Positions 44,777 through 53,274 of a stretch of DNA of 64,000 nt are shown here, one piece after another (the stretch's first letter is position 1; each line of letters begins with the position of its first letter). The position numbers and the translations under genes were made by a program. This DNA comes from an uncultured Methanomethylovorans sp. (GTDB lineage Archaea; Halobacteriota; Methanosarcinia; Methanosarcinales; Methanosarcinaceae). The DNA is taken from contig NZ_OY782870.1 of the NCBI RefSeq assembly GCF_963678545.1, positions 2,356,001 to 2,420,000 on the forward strand, written 5' to 3'. Under the pieces are notes generated by a model. The model worked only from the letters and a program-made list of their open reading frames with translations, did no database searches and had not been told where the DNA came from.

Positions 44777-46711
44777 ATGAGTTATAGCCTTGGTATAGAT
44801 GCAGGAGGAACGTATACTGATGCGGTTCTTCTAAGGGATGAAGACAATATCATTATACAATCAAATAAAGCATTAACAAGCTACCCGGACCCGCTAGACG
44901 GGATTAAACAATCAATTGACGGATTGGACCCTACATATCTTAAAAATGTAAAAATTGTGTCAGTATCCACAACTCTTTCTACAAACAGTATATTGGAAGG
45001 CACTGGTTTCCCTGTTGCCTTAATACTTATTGGGAAATATGAGGTCAAACAAGAACTTCCAACTAAACATTTCATACAGGTCAGTGGTGGTCATGATCAC
45101 AATGGTGTTGAAACTAACAGCCTGGATATTGATTCCATCAGTGAATTTGCCCAGCAGGTAAAAGATCAGGTATCAGCTTTTGCTATATCTTCATACTTCA
45201 GTATCAGGAACCACGAACATGAATTGATGGCAAAGGAAATCATCAGGGAACTTACAGGTCTACCTGTGGTTTGTAGTCATGAACTTTCCCAGGATCTTGG
45301 AGCTTTTGAAAGAGCAGTGACAGCATTTCTTAATGCACAATTGATACCTGTAACAGAAAGATTCATGAAAAACGTTGAAGCAGAAATAAAGTCAAGGAGC
45401 ATTGATGCAAAAATATTTATGCTAAAATGTGACGGATCTGTTATAGGCATTCAGAGCGCACTAAAAAAACCTATTGAGTCAATCTTTTCAGGTCCTGCCG
45501 GAAGTCTTGTAGGAGCTTCATTCCTTGCGAAAAAGGAAACCTGTGCCGTCATAGATGTAGGGGGGACCAGCACAGACATTTCAGTTACATACAACGGTGT
45601 TCCCGATATGAGTGATTCAGGTGCTGTTGTAGGCGGATGGAAAACCAGGGTCAAAGCAATAAAGATGGAAACATCTGCAATGGGAGGAGACAGCCATGTA
45701 TGGGTCAAAGGAAGCGATATCCACATAGGTCCCAGAAGGGTTATCCCACTGTGTCGGGCTGCTGTACTCTATCCTGATTTTATTGAGCTGCTCAAAACAA
45801 ACCCAATTCCCACAAAAATACAGCTAGGGGCTAACTATCAGCCTACAAAATTCTACCTGAGAACAGACTATGAAGTAATGAATATCAGTGAAGAGGAAAA
45901 AAAGGTACTCGATGCTATAAAAAAGCATCCCACGTCGATAACGGAAATATTCAACCGCATCAAAAAATATCCTTCCAGCAGTGTACTGGATAGTCTTATT
46001 CAAAAGAGACTCATACAGCCAATTGGTTTTACACTCACAGATGCTTTGCATGTGTTGGGAGAGTACACGGAAAGAAATGTTGAAGCTGCAAATATCGGGG
46101 CTAACCTGCTTGGTTCATTAGTGGACATGGACAGATATGAATTTGCAAGGTATATTAAGGTAGAATTTGCAAAGAATATGGCATGTGACCTCATATCATT
46201 CTTCCTTGAAGGAATAGAGAAAAAAGAAATAAGAAAAATATTTGATATTCACTCCCCTGCAAAGTTCAAAGTAGAGGTTCCTGTTGTATTGATAGGAGGA
46301 CCTGTATCTGCTTTTGTAGAGAATATGAAAGAAATACTGGATGCCGAAATTATCCTTCCGGAGTATTCAAACGTAGGGAATGCTGCCGGTGCACTGGCTG
46401 CAAAAGGAATCCGAAGATTCGAAGTGCTTATAAGACCCGCATCTATGGCTGCTCCTGATTGGGAATTCTTTGTGTTTTCAGAGCATGGTAAAACTAACTT
46501 TTATGAATACAAGGATGCGCTTAACTATGCAGTTACTCTGGGGGAAACTACAGTTCACAGTTATATGAAAGAAGCCGGGCTTGATTCAAGCCATATCAAA
46601 ATAGATGTTCAAAAAGAGGAAATTATCCCCGTGGGATGGAAAACACCAATGGAAACAAAAATTGTTGTACTTGGTGTTGGCAACAGAAAAACTGAGCAGG
46701 ATTGTTGTTAA
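44777..46711 (+). CDS. hydantoinase/oxoprolinase (HyuA-like) family protein
   Basis: 644 residues with the ASKHA ATPase fold. The phosphate-1 loop is LGIDAGGTYTDAVLL (residues 5-19). A Hydantoinase_A region has FSGPAGSLVGASFLA and VIDVGGTSTDISVTYNG (phosphate 2), and a C-terminal adenosine-motif region reads VVLIGGPVSAFVENM and NVGNAAGALAAKG. An embedded winged-helix-like segment at about 370-430 (EEKKVLDAIKKHPTSITEIFNRI) is usual in the methanogen subgroup. Relatives are ATP-dependent hydantoinases, oxoprolinases or acetone carboxylase subunits, but no HyuB partner is nearby, so the substrate is open. AAAGGAG precedes the ATG. Confidence 0.85.
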   Translation: MSYSLGIDAGGTYTDAVLLRDEDNIIIQSNKALTSYPDPLDGIKQSIDGLDPTYLKNVKIVSVSTTLSTNSILEGTGFPVALILIGKYEVKQELPTKHFIQVSGGHDHNGVETNSLDIDSISEFAQQVKDQVSAFAISSYFSIRNHEHELMAKEIIRELTGLPVVCSHELSQDLGAFERAVTAFLNAQLIPVTERFMKNVEAEIKSRSIDAKIFMLKCDGSVIGIQSALKKPIESIFSGPAGSLVGASFLAKKETCAVIDVGGTSTDISVTYNGVPDMSDSGAVVGGWKTRVKAIKMETSAMGGDSHVWVKGSDIHIGPRRVIPLCRAAVLYPDFIELLKTNPIPTKIQLGANYQPTKFYLRTDYEVMNISEEEKKVLDAIKKHPTSITEIFNRIKKYPSSSVLDSLIQKRLIQPIGFTLTDALHVLGEYTERNVEAANIGANLLGSLVDMDRYEFARYIKVEFAKNMACDLISFFLEGIEKKEIRKIFDIHSPAKFKVEVPVVLIGGPVSAFVENMKEILDAEIILPEYSNVGNAAGALAAKGIRRFEVLIRPASMAAPDWEFFVFSEHGKTNFYEYKDALNYAVTLGETTVHSYMKEAGLDSSHIKIDVQKEEIIPVGWKTPMETKIVVLGVGNRKTEQDCC

Positions 46712-46746
46712 GAACCTGGCTTCTTTATAAGAAAAGAAATAGCTTT

Positions 46747-46763
46747 GAGGACATTCGGTCCTC
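46747..46763 (+). terminator. hairpin after hydantoinase-like gene
   Basis: GAGGAC-(5)-GTCCTC, 36 bp beyond the stop codon. It is not followed by a long T run, so termination is possible but not certain. Confidence 0.4.
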
Positions 46764-46881
46764 TCCAATTACCATGTGAATTTAGACTTTATGGGAATGA
46801 GACTCCTTCATTTCTTACAAGATGATTCTCAAATGCCGAGGGTTTGCCTACCGTTATCTCATCCAGATTTTGAGCAATATA

Positions 46882-47772
46882 TTACATATTTTCATTTGCT
46901 GCCAAGGGTAAATTCCTGACAGACGCCAATGCAGCTCCCAACAGAATAAACAAACACCCAGTCATTGTATTAAAGAAGATAGGAGTATGCAAAAGTACAT
47001 GGTCGAAGAAAATAACGCTTACTGGTTCCATAAGGGCAATTATGCTGCTTGTCTGGGCTGGCAGTTTGGATATCCCCTTGATATATAGTATCGAAGCAAC
47101 TGCTGTGTTTACAAATGCAAAAAGCACTATCACGGTCATATTTTCTACAAGTGTAGGCAGAGTAACATCAAATGCAGCAGGAGCAAGCATCAATATACCA
47201 ATGAAAGTTGACCAGAATAACTGTGCAGGGCCTGTATAATCATCCTTTAGGTACCTTACAGTAATGATAACTCCCGCAAAACACATGCCAGAAACAATGC
47301 CTGCAATGATTCCTATGAAGTTTTTTCCTCCAAAATTCAGTTGTGATGCCATGCCAGCAGGATCAACTATGAACAGAATGCCTGTCAAAGATAACAATAA
47401 TGCAACTATTCCTTCTATTCTGACCTTTTCCTTTAGGAACGCTGGCGAAAGCAATGTTACGTACATGGGAGCTGTGTAAAGCAGAAGTATTGCAACAGAT
47501 AAAGTAGTGTACTGAATGCATATAAAATACGCAAAGATAGTGAATGTGTTGAACAGTCCCAGCAGCAATAGGTAACTTTTTCTCTTTGTCGGCCGAAGTA
47601 GTTTTATACCGCCAGTCATCAAAAAATAAATAGCAAGGAAAATGATCCCTGCAAAATGCTTGTAGAAAATAATACTGCCTGTGGACATCCCATGTATGTT
47701 TGCAAGGAATATGCCCACCATTCCAAAGAGAATGCTGCCACTGATCAGTTCAAGATATGCTTTTTGGGACAT
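46882..47772 (-). CDS. EamA/DMT-family transporter
   Basis: 296 residues with ten membrane segments in two EamA repeats (about 8-135 and 148-285): for example LELISGSILFGMVGIFLANIHG at the start, AILLLYTAPMYVTLLSPAFLKEK at the end of the first repeat, and ALMEPVSVIFFDHVLLHTP in the second. These are usual positions of the family Pro and Glu residues. It exports amino acids, nucleosides or other metabolites; the substrate cannot be read from sequence. It lies downstream of the DEAD-box gene on the same strand, but with a separate AT-rich region between them. Confidence 0.9.
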   Translation of the reverse strand: MSQKAYLELISGSILFGMVGIFLANIHGMSTGSIIFYKHFAGIIFLAIYFLMTGGIKLLRPTKRKSYLLLLGLFNTFTIFAYFICIQYTTLSVAILLLYTAPMYVTLLSPAFLKEKVRIEGIVALLLSLTGILFIVDPAGMASQLNFGGKNFIGIIAGIVSGMCFAGVIITVRYLKDDYTGPAQLFWSTFIGILMLAPAAFDVTLPTLVENMTVIVLFAFVNTAVASILYIKGISKLPAQTSSIIALMEPVSVIFFDHVLLHTPIFFNTMTGCLFILLGAALASVRNLPLAANENM

Positions 47773-47811
47773 GTTTATATATACATCGAACTCGGTTTGA
47801 TGTGTAGCCAG

Positions 47812-49416
47812 TTATCCCTTCCTGTTTTCCCTTACATTACTGTTCATTGCTAGCTCCACAAAGGGCCGGTTCCTTTTTCTCATATCTGCAAATCTTTTAA
47901 GCAGCATATCAGCTTGATTTTGGGAAACTGTGATAAAAGAGAACTTTGAAAAAACTTCAATGGTCTCAAGTTCCAGATCATTTATCCCGGATTCCCTGCT
48001 GAGGAAATCTGGCATTTTCTCAGGAGTCATGCCTTCATACCCTCCTATGGCTACAAAAAGCCGTACCTTTCCCAGATCATTTTTAGAAATACCGGCATCT
48101 AATTCAGGATAATGCTCTTCCTTCAAAGTGTCCTGGAAATAATATTTAAGGAGGGATGCGACCACAGCATTTGCTTGTTGTCTGTCCATCAATTCATTTG
48201 CCATCTTCAAGAAATCCTGGTATTCCCCAGATCTGATTATTTGCCCTACATCCCTTTTAAAATTTTTAGTACGGGCAGTAACAACCTCTTTTGCAGATGG
48301 TATTTTTTCCTGCCTGACCTCAGCATTTGCAGCCCTTACGAACGATTCAAACCTTCTTGAATCAGCCGGAGTAATAAAAGTGATTGCAGTACCCTGTTTT
48401 CCTGCTCTTCCTGTACGTCCTATCCTGTGAATATACGATTCTGCATCCTGCGGTAATGAATAATTAATCACATGTGTAAGTTCTACAACATCGATTCCCC
48501 TTGCAGCTACATCTGTGGCCACAAGAATATTGAGTCCCTTATTTCTGAATTTTTTAAGGATATTTTCTCTTTGGTCCTGAGTAAGGTCCCCATTGAGAGC
48601 GTCAGCGGCATAGCCTCTTTCACCAAGCTTCTGTGAGATCTCAAGGGTATCGCTTTTGGTATTACAGAAAATAAGTCCGTAAAAACCATCATTGATATCT
48701 ATCAGTCTGCACAGAGCTTCGAATTTTTGATTCTCTGCAAGCTCATAATAAACTTGATCAGTGAACTCCGCAATAAGGTCTTCCTGAGACACTGAAACAT
48801 AATCATGGTTTCGCATGTGCTTTTTAGCGAGTTTGAGGATGGGCGTGGGCATAGTTGCTGAGAACAGCAGCATTTGCTTGTTCTCATTTGTACTCTTGAA
48901 GATCTCCTTCACATCTTCTATGAAACCCATGTTAAGCATCTCATCGGCTTCGTCAAGTACAAGATAGGAGATAGAGTTCAGTTTTACGTTCTCTTTTTGC
49001 AGGTGATCGATGATTCTTCCCGGAGTACCTACTATTATGTCGGTACCGGATGTTAATGTCTTCAGCTGCTGTTTGATTGGTTGGCCACCGTACAAAGCCA
49101 CGATGGTTATGTTTTTATCTCCTTTGAGAGACTCAAGTTCTTCAGATACCTGAAGTGCCAGCTCTCTTGTGGGTGTCAAGACTAAAACCTGTATGGAGCC
49201 TTTATTCTCAGTCAATTTCTCAATGATGGGAATGCCGAATGCAGCGGTTTTTCCGGTGCCGGTTTGCGCTTGGCCGATGATATCACGGTCTCCCTTCATA
49301 AGGAGGGGAATCACTTGTACCTGGATAGGAGTGGGTTTGAAGAAACCTTTTTTTTCCAGAACATCTAACATGCCCTGGGATATATTGAATGCTTTGAAAT
49401 TTTCAAATTTTGTCAT
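47812..49416 (-). CDS. DEAD-box ATP-dependent RNA helicase
   Basis: 534 residues from ATG 49416 (MTKFENFKAFNISQ); the in-frame ATG at 49440 gives eight more residues and is less typical. The Q motif is FKPTPIQVQVIP. Motifs follow in order: I AQTGTGKT, Ia PTRELALQ, Ib TPGRI, II VLDEADEM, III FSATMP, IV GLIFCNTK, V ATDVAARGIDV and VI HRIGRTGRAG. A C-terminal extension of about 150 residues contains a DbpA/CsdA-like RNA-binding region (KVRLFVAIGGYEGMTPEKMPDF). It unwinds RNA, probably in ribosome assembly or cold adaptation. All motifs are intact. Confidence 0.95.
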   Translation of the reverse strand: MTKFENFKAFNISQGMLDVLEKKGFFKPTPIQVQVIPLLMKGDRDIIGQAQTGTGKTAAFGIPIIEKLTENKGSIQVLVLTPTRELALQVSEELESLKGDKNITIVALYGGQPIKQQLKTLTSGTDIIVGTPGRIIDHLQKENVKLNSISYLVLDEADEMLNMGFIEDVKEIFKSTNENKQMLLFSATMPTPILKLAKKHMRNHDYVSVSQEDLIAEFTDQVYYELAENQKFEALCRLIDINDGFYGLIFCNTKSDTLEISQKLGERGYAADALNGDLTQDQRENILKKFRNKGLNILVATDVAARGIDVVELTHVINYSLPQDAESYIHRIGRTGRAGKQGTAITFITPADSRRFESFVRAANAEVRQEKIPSAKEVVTARTKNFKRDVGQIIRSGEYQDFLKMANELMDRQQANAVVASLLKYYFQDTLKEEHYPELDAGISKNDLGKVRLFVAIGGYEGMTPEKMPDFLSRESGINDLELETIEVFSKFSFITVSQNQADMLLKRFADMRKRNRPFVELAMNSNVRENRKG

Positions 49417-49600
49417 ATACTCACTTTGATCCTGCAACATTTCTCGAATGCAAACCCACTGCTATGTAATAGATAAGGGGATAAGCAAAACTACGTTATT
49501 GATTTAGATGTGTAGAATAACAGAACTCATGTATATAAAGTAGCCTCGAAAAATGCATGAACAAAAAACAAAATGAGGAGGTTTTACCCCCTTATAAAAA

Positions 49601-49617
49601 ACAGATTATTGAATCTA
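49601..49617 (-). terminator. terminator of small basic protein gene
   Basis: On the minus strand AGATT-CAAT-AATCT is followed by GTTTTTT, within a few bases of the TAA at 49619-49621. Confidence 0.5.
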
Positions 49618-49618
49618 C

Positions 49619-49714
49619 TTATTTCTTTTTCTGGCCTTTAGCAGGTGCCTTTGCAGCTCCTTTTGCTGGTTCAGGTGCTTTTGCTCCCTTCTTCTGCTCT
49701 TCTTTCTTTGCCAT
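49619..49714 (-). CDS. small Lys/Ala/Pro-rich basic protein
   Basis: 31 residues starting ATG 49714, with a perfect GGAGGTG (49721-49727) six bases upstream. The protein begins MAKKEEQKKG, has an alternating Ala-Pro-Lys centre (APEPAKGAAKAPAKG) and ends QKKK. Composition resembles the basic tails of histone-like or ribosome-associated proteins. A terminator follows. The strong Shine-Dalgarno, ATG, short frame and terminator make it a credible gene. Function unknown; nucleic-acid binding would fit its charge. Confidence 0.65.
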   Translation of the reverse strand: MAKKEEQKKGAKAPEPAKGAAKAPAKGQKKK

Positions 49715-49727
49715 TCATCTCACCTCC

Positions 49728-50106
49728 AACTGGAGAAATACCATTTTGCCCATTACATGATATTTTGAGGCAATTCAACAGGCTGTACAAGGCTTTTAGC
49801 AGAATTCATACTGCATTCAGCATTTAAAGCCATTAGCAGACTTTATAGATTGATATAACTTATATTTGATTCTAGTTACCCAATCTATAATCTTGTGTAC
49901 TTTCAATATATATAAAACTACCGTAGTATTCCTATTTTCAATATCTAAGTTTCCTTTGACTTTAAAATGCACTTAAAAATAAGAGTTCAAAGTATTATCT
50001 ACTTTAAATAATTTTTACTCTTTCCAAGTAACCTAAAATTGGACAATTAAAAAAAATCGATAGGAATTACCATCTTCTCAAGAACTGAGAAATCAGATAA
50101 GTTCCG
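49728..50106. other. AT-rich intergenic region
   Basis: About 380 bp between the larA-like gene and the small basic protein gene, both on the minus strand. It should hold the promoter of the latter (minus-strand TATATATTGAAAG-type sequence at about 49900-49912). No RNA gene or repeat is recognised. Confidence 0.4.
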
Positions 50107-51357
50107 TCATTTTACAAGAGGCACTGTAAGGCTACCCTGTGGCAGAATTACAACATAAGGCTCTTTACCTGCAGCGCGGGTGGCAGCTATAGCCTTGTCG
50201 AAAGTTTCCTGCAGGTCCGTGTGCGGCTTAAGTCTTGCCTTTTTTAAGGTATCAGTGTCAAGGTCCGAAACAGCCCACATCTGTGCATGCATTCCTATCT
50301 GTACCATCTTTGCAGCTTTATGGTAACCAAGCTTATAGCCTTCAGATATTTTCTGCATCACATCTTCGGAAGTCTGGGCACAGCAAAGCAGTTTAAGGAA
50401 AGTGTCATCCCCTATTCCATCTCTGCATTTGGAAACAAGTATTATTATACCACCGTGTTCTAGTGCAAGCTTGCCGTTTTCCAAAGCTTTCTGGGACTGG
50501 TATAGATCAATGTCCATGGGATATGGAGCTACGGTGAGCACAATGTTTCCTCTTCTGTTACACGATGGACAGAAAACCTCATTTGCTTTTTTCACTGCCA
50601 ATTCAAACGATAGTTTGAGATCTCCAGCAATCATTGCATATAATCCATGATCTGCTGTAAGGACGGTTTGTATGGAAAATACATGTAAGTCCTTCAACAC
50701 TTTCATAGCGTCTTCCATATCCTCTGCTACCGGATTTCCCTGCAGTGCAAGTGGTGCGGCCATATCGGAAAGAGCATGCATATGATTCATTTCGATGGTT
50801 CTGTAGGCAGCAACCCCCGGAAGGAAAGATTTTCTACCACCGGTATAGCCTGCAAAATAGTGTGGTTCCACACTTCCTATTACCAGGATATTTTTCGTTT
50901 CTGTGACAAGTTTATTTAGATGCATCTCGGTCCCATTGCTTGATTCTCCGAGGTATGTCATATCTTCATCCATGCGTGCATCATGCACGTGTATCTTGCT
51001 ACGGAATTCGTCAAGGAACTCAGCAAAAATATATCTCAGTTCTTCTTCTGTGGGCCCTCTGTGTGCTCCGGTGGCTATTAGGAATTTTACGTCTGGATGA
51101 CCCTTTAAAAGAGGATAGAGTTCTTTCAGCACCTTTGAGGTAGGGGTAGGCCTAGTAGCATCGTTCACAAGGATCAGTAATTTATTGCTCTTGCGTGCGA
51201 AAATGGCAAAAGAGTCCATTCCTATGGGCTCTTCCAGAGCCTGTTTTATAATTTCGGATTCATTACCGACCTTTACATTTTTCGGAACAATGATTTCATG
51301 AGGAACGGTAACATCCAGGTCAACATATTCCTGGCCATAAGGTATCTTTATTTTAAT
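50107..51357 (-). CDS. LarA-like nickel-dependent racemase family protein
   Basis: 416 residues if translation starts at ATT 51357; the frame is open and family-like upstream of the first ATG (51219), with IKIKIPYGQEYVDLDV, the usual LarA N-terminus. AAGGAGAGG lies five bases before ATT, and a TATA box at 51377-51394 is correctly placed. Family motifs are NDATRPTPT, GAHRGPT, EPHYFAGYTGGRKSFLPGVA (region of the pincer-cofactor Lys) and SKCRDGIG. Lactate racemase LarA carries a nickel-pincer nucleotide, but LarBCE genes are absent here and many LarA homologues act on other 2-hydroxy acids. An ATG-only start would lose 46 conserved residues. Confidence 0.8.
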   Translation of the reverse strand: MKIKIPYGQEYVDLDVTVPHEIIVPKNVKVGNESEIIKQALEEPIGMDSFAIFARKSNKLLILVNDATRPTPTSKVLKELYPLLKGHPDVKFLIATGAHRGPTEEELRYIFAEFLDEFRSKIHVHDARMDEDMTYLGESSNGTEMHLNKLVTETKNILVIGSVEPHYFAGYTGGRKSFLPGVAAYRTIEMNHMHALSDMAAPLALQGNPVAEDMEDAMKVLKDLHVFSIQTVLTADHGLYAMIAGDLKLSFELAVKKANEVFCPSCNRRGNIVLTVAPYPMDIDLYQSQKALENGKLALEHGGIIILVSKCRDGIGDDTFLKLLCCAQTSEDVMQKISEGYKLGYHKAAKMVQIGMHAQMWAVSDLDTDTLKKARLKPHTDLQETFDKAIAATRAAGKEPYVVILPQGSLTVPLVK

Positions 51358-51376
51358 GAGGACCTCTCCTTGGTTG

Positions 51377-51394
51377 CTATATATGGATATATAG
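51377..51394 (-). promoter_or_regulatory. TATA-box palindrome upstream of larA-like gene
   Basis: CTATATAT-GG-ATATATAG is a perfect 8-bp inverted repeat 20-37 bp upstream of the proposed ATT start. It suits a TATA box for a nearly leaderless transcript. Confidence 0.45.
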
Positions 51395-51729
51395 ATATTG
51401 TTCTTGAAATAGTGGTTTTTAATTAGATGACAGAATAAGCTTTCATGTCGATAAGCAAGAGGGCTTATTTAACTATTGCCAGCCTGCTTATGCGTTCAAC
51501 TTATATAGTTTAGTCCACTATATATAAGAGCAGAGTAAAGTTGTATAATTATCATTGAAGATTTACTTTTTCTAAATGTAATGTATGGTTTTGTTCTGAA
51601 GGCGACTAAGCTCAGAAGTTTTTATAGGCAATGTTTTTGAAGTATTTTTGACAGGCCTGTAACCCTTCTTACTTTATTAAGTAGAGTGTAGTGCTATTCG
51701 ATATAAATGTAAAAAAAGGTGGAATTAGT
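51395..51729. other. divergent promoter region
   Basis: Between the larA-like gene (minus) and aIF-1A (plus). Two facing TATA-like boxes, CTTATATAG (51500-51508) and CTATATATAAG (51518-51528), form a near-palindrome. A further TTTTTATAGG lies at about 51619-51628. GGTGG just before the TTG at 51730 is the ribosome binding site. Confidence 0.45.
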
Positions 51730-52068
51730 TTGGCAAATTATAGAAGCAATACTAGGAAGAAAAATTCGCAAAGTGGAAGTAGCAGTCCAGACCAGGTCTT
51801 CAAAGTGCGCACCCCTCGCGAACGAGATAATGAAGTATTTGCTACAGTTTCCAGCTTGCTTGGAGCTAACCGGGTAAGACTGCAATGTATGGATGGAATT
51901 GTACGCATGGGGAGAATCCCAGGATCAAAGAAAAAAAGTATGTGGGTAAAAGAAGGAGATCTGGTCATTGCTACTCCATGGGAAATACAGAATTCAAAAG
52001 CCGATGTTATCTGGAAATACACAAGGCCACAGGTAGACTGGCTTTCACGTAAAGGCTTCCTAAAATAA
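51730..52068 (+). CDS. eif1A: translation initiation factor aIF-1A
   Basis: 112 residues. The start is TTG 51730, with GGTGG five to nine bases upstream; the in-frame ATG at 51691 would add 13 residues ([13 protein letters not shown]) not found in the family. The S1-like OB fold is clear: [54 protein letters not shown]; the basic N-terminal tail (NYRSNTRKK) contacts rRNA. It binds the small subunit A site during initiation. Monocistronic. Universally conserved in archaea. Confidence 0.95.
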   Translation: MANYRSNTRKKNSQSGSSSPDQVFKVRTPRERDNEVFATVSSLLGANRVRLQCMDGIVRMGRIPGSKKKSMWVKEGDLVIATPWEIQNSKADVIWKYTRPQVDWLSRKGFLK

Positions 52069-52183
52069 CACTGAGCAAATGCTCAGGTTACACTTACAAT
52101 TATTTTTTGTTATTCTTGTTTTAATCAAGCGCATCATCTCTATCTATAATATTAAAATTAATGTATAGATTAAGATGGTTTTC

Positions 52184-52279
52184 ATGTCCAAAGAAAAGGT
52201 TCAGAAAAGTGCAGGAAGGTTAACTATAACTCTTCCTAAAAGTATTGTAGATATGAAAGGCTGGAAGAAAGGAACCTAA
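52184..52279 (+). pseudogene. AbrB/SpoVT-type fragment
   Basis: 31 codons (MSKEKVQKSAGRLTITLPKS, IVDMKGWKKGT, stop). This is the N-terminal half of an AbrB-like DNA-binding domain. The usual continuation (LxLIDK...) appears after the TAA as LIDKA, so the gene was cut short by a stop and loss of the rest. An ISL3 remnant begins 65 bp downstream. Confidence 0.6.
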
Positions 52280-52342
52280 TTAATAGATAAAGCCTTAGTT
52301 TCTTAGTTATTGAATGCTAGAAGGTGTAAATCATCAAAACGT

Positions 52343-52655
52343 TTAACCAATAGTACAATCAATTGCAGTTTTAATTTTATTGTTCAATCCCTCTGCAACT
52401 CCATTGTTGGGATCATTCTTCATCGCTTCAAGAATTCCCTGCGCATGTTTTTTGATTACTTTTGTCACTGAATCTTTTCCATTTTCAATATATATGACTC
52501 TTGCTTCATCCATGCCATAAATCAAAGTGATGTAGTTATGACCTTTTTTTACAGTAATCTCGTCTACTCCAATTATTTTAAGGTCTGAGATACCTCTTTT
52601 CTCTTTTGCTTTGTATACATAATGGCTAAGTATTCTCCAGACAGAATCCTCATGA
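52343..52655 (-). pseudogene. ISL3-family transposase remnant
   Basis: The minus-strand frame contains the ISL3 catalytic segment (DLKIIGVDEITVKKGHNYITL, then YGMDEARVIYIENGKDS) joined directly to the C-terminal phrase NNGVAEGLNNKIKTA. The middle of the transposase is therefore deleted, and the N-terminal half is missing. The codons to the right of about 52655 on the same frame are antisense to the flippase fragment and do not belong to it. Confidence 0.75.
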
Positions 52656-52666
52656 GAACAAGGTAA

Positions 52667-52939
52667 ATCCCAGGTGGAGTAGGGATAGTTGAGGGGTCGA
52701 TGGCCGCACATTATAACGTCATAGGAGTGCCAATTCCTATCACAGTAGTGGTGATATTGATCTACCGTATTGTATCTTTCTGGGTACCCAGTATCCTGGG
52801 ATTTCCAGTGGACTTTTATCTACAACAATTGTCGTTGCCAAACTTCCCTTCAATTATACAGCACATATATAGTATTTTAGTACGCTGCCAGTTTCTATTT
52901 TCTTCACACATAACCACCCTACAAACATGGCTTTACTAA
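52667..52939 (+). pseudogene. C-terminal fragment of an UPF0104/LPG-synthase-TM flippase
   Basis: The frame opens after a TAA at about 52664 with IPGGVGIVEGSMAAHYNVIG and continues with VVVILIYRIVSFWVPSILGFP. This is the last membrane hairpin of the lysylphosphatidylglycerol synthetase-TM (flippase-like, PF03706) family. The N-terminal 250 or more residues are absent. Probably truncated when the ISL3 element entered. Confidence 0.65.
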
Positions 52940-53262
52940 TAATTGCCACACCCTGAAACACAAAATAATGAAGCTTCGTAGATATGATCATACCTCCGAT
53001 CGATGAGAGTAATGTAAGCATACAATCGCTTCAATTACTAAAGGTTATATTACTGCAAATATATTATACCCAATACTACATGCAATCTCGTATATTGAAT
53101 TTTAGGAGTTGATATATGGAACATAATCAAATTTAAGATGATGACCACTTTAGGTAGCTATAGAGAGAAAAATTATCAATACTAGACCGAGGCAGGAATA
53201 TAAATCAGAATGACGTAATGAGAATTACATACTTCCATATTTATGTTATATTAATCTATTAG
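52940..53262. other. intergenic region without recognised features
   Basis: About 320 bp of AT-rich sequence. The promoter of the Mrr-like gene is expected in TTATGTTATATTAATC (about 53241-53256). Nothing else was recognised. Confidence 0.4.
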
Positions 53263-53274
53263 ATGGTTTATTTT

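Noticed and set aside
49557-49760. Plus-strand frame starting MNKKQNEEVLPPYKK
   Set aside because: It is antisense to the small basic protein gene, which has a better Shine-Dalgarno and terminator; its Phe/Ala/Pro-rich tail is the complement of Lys/Ala codons.
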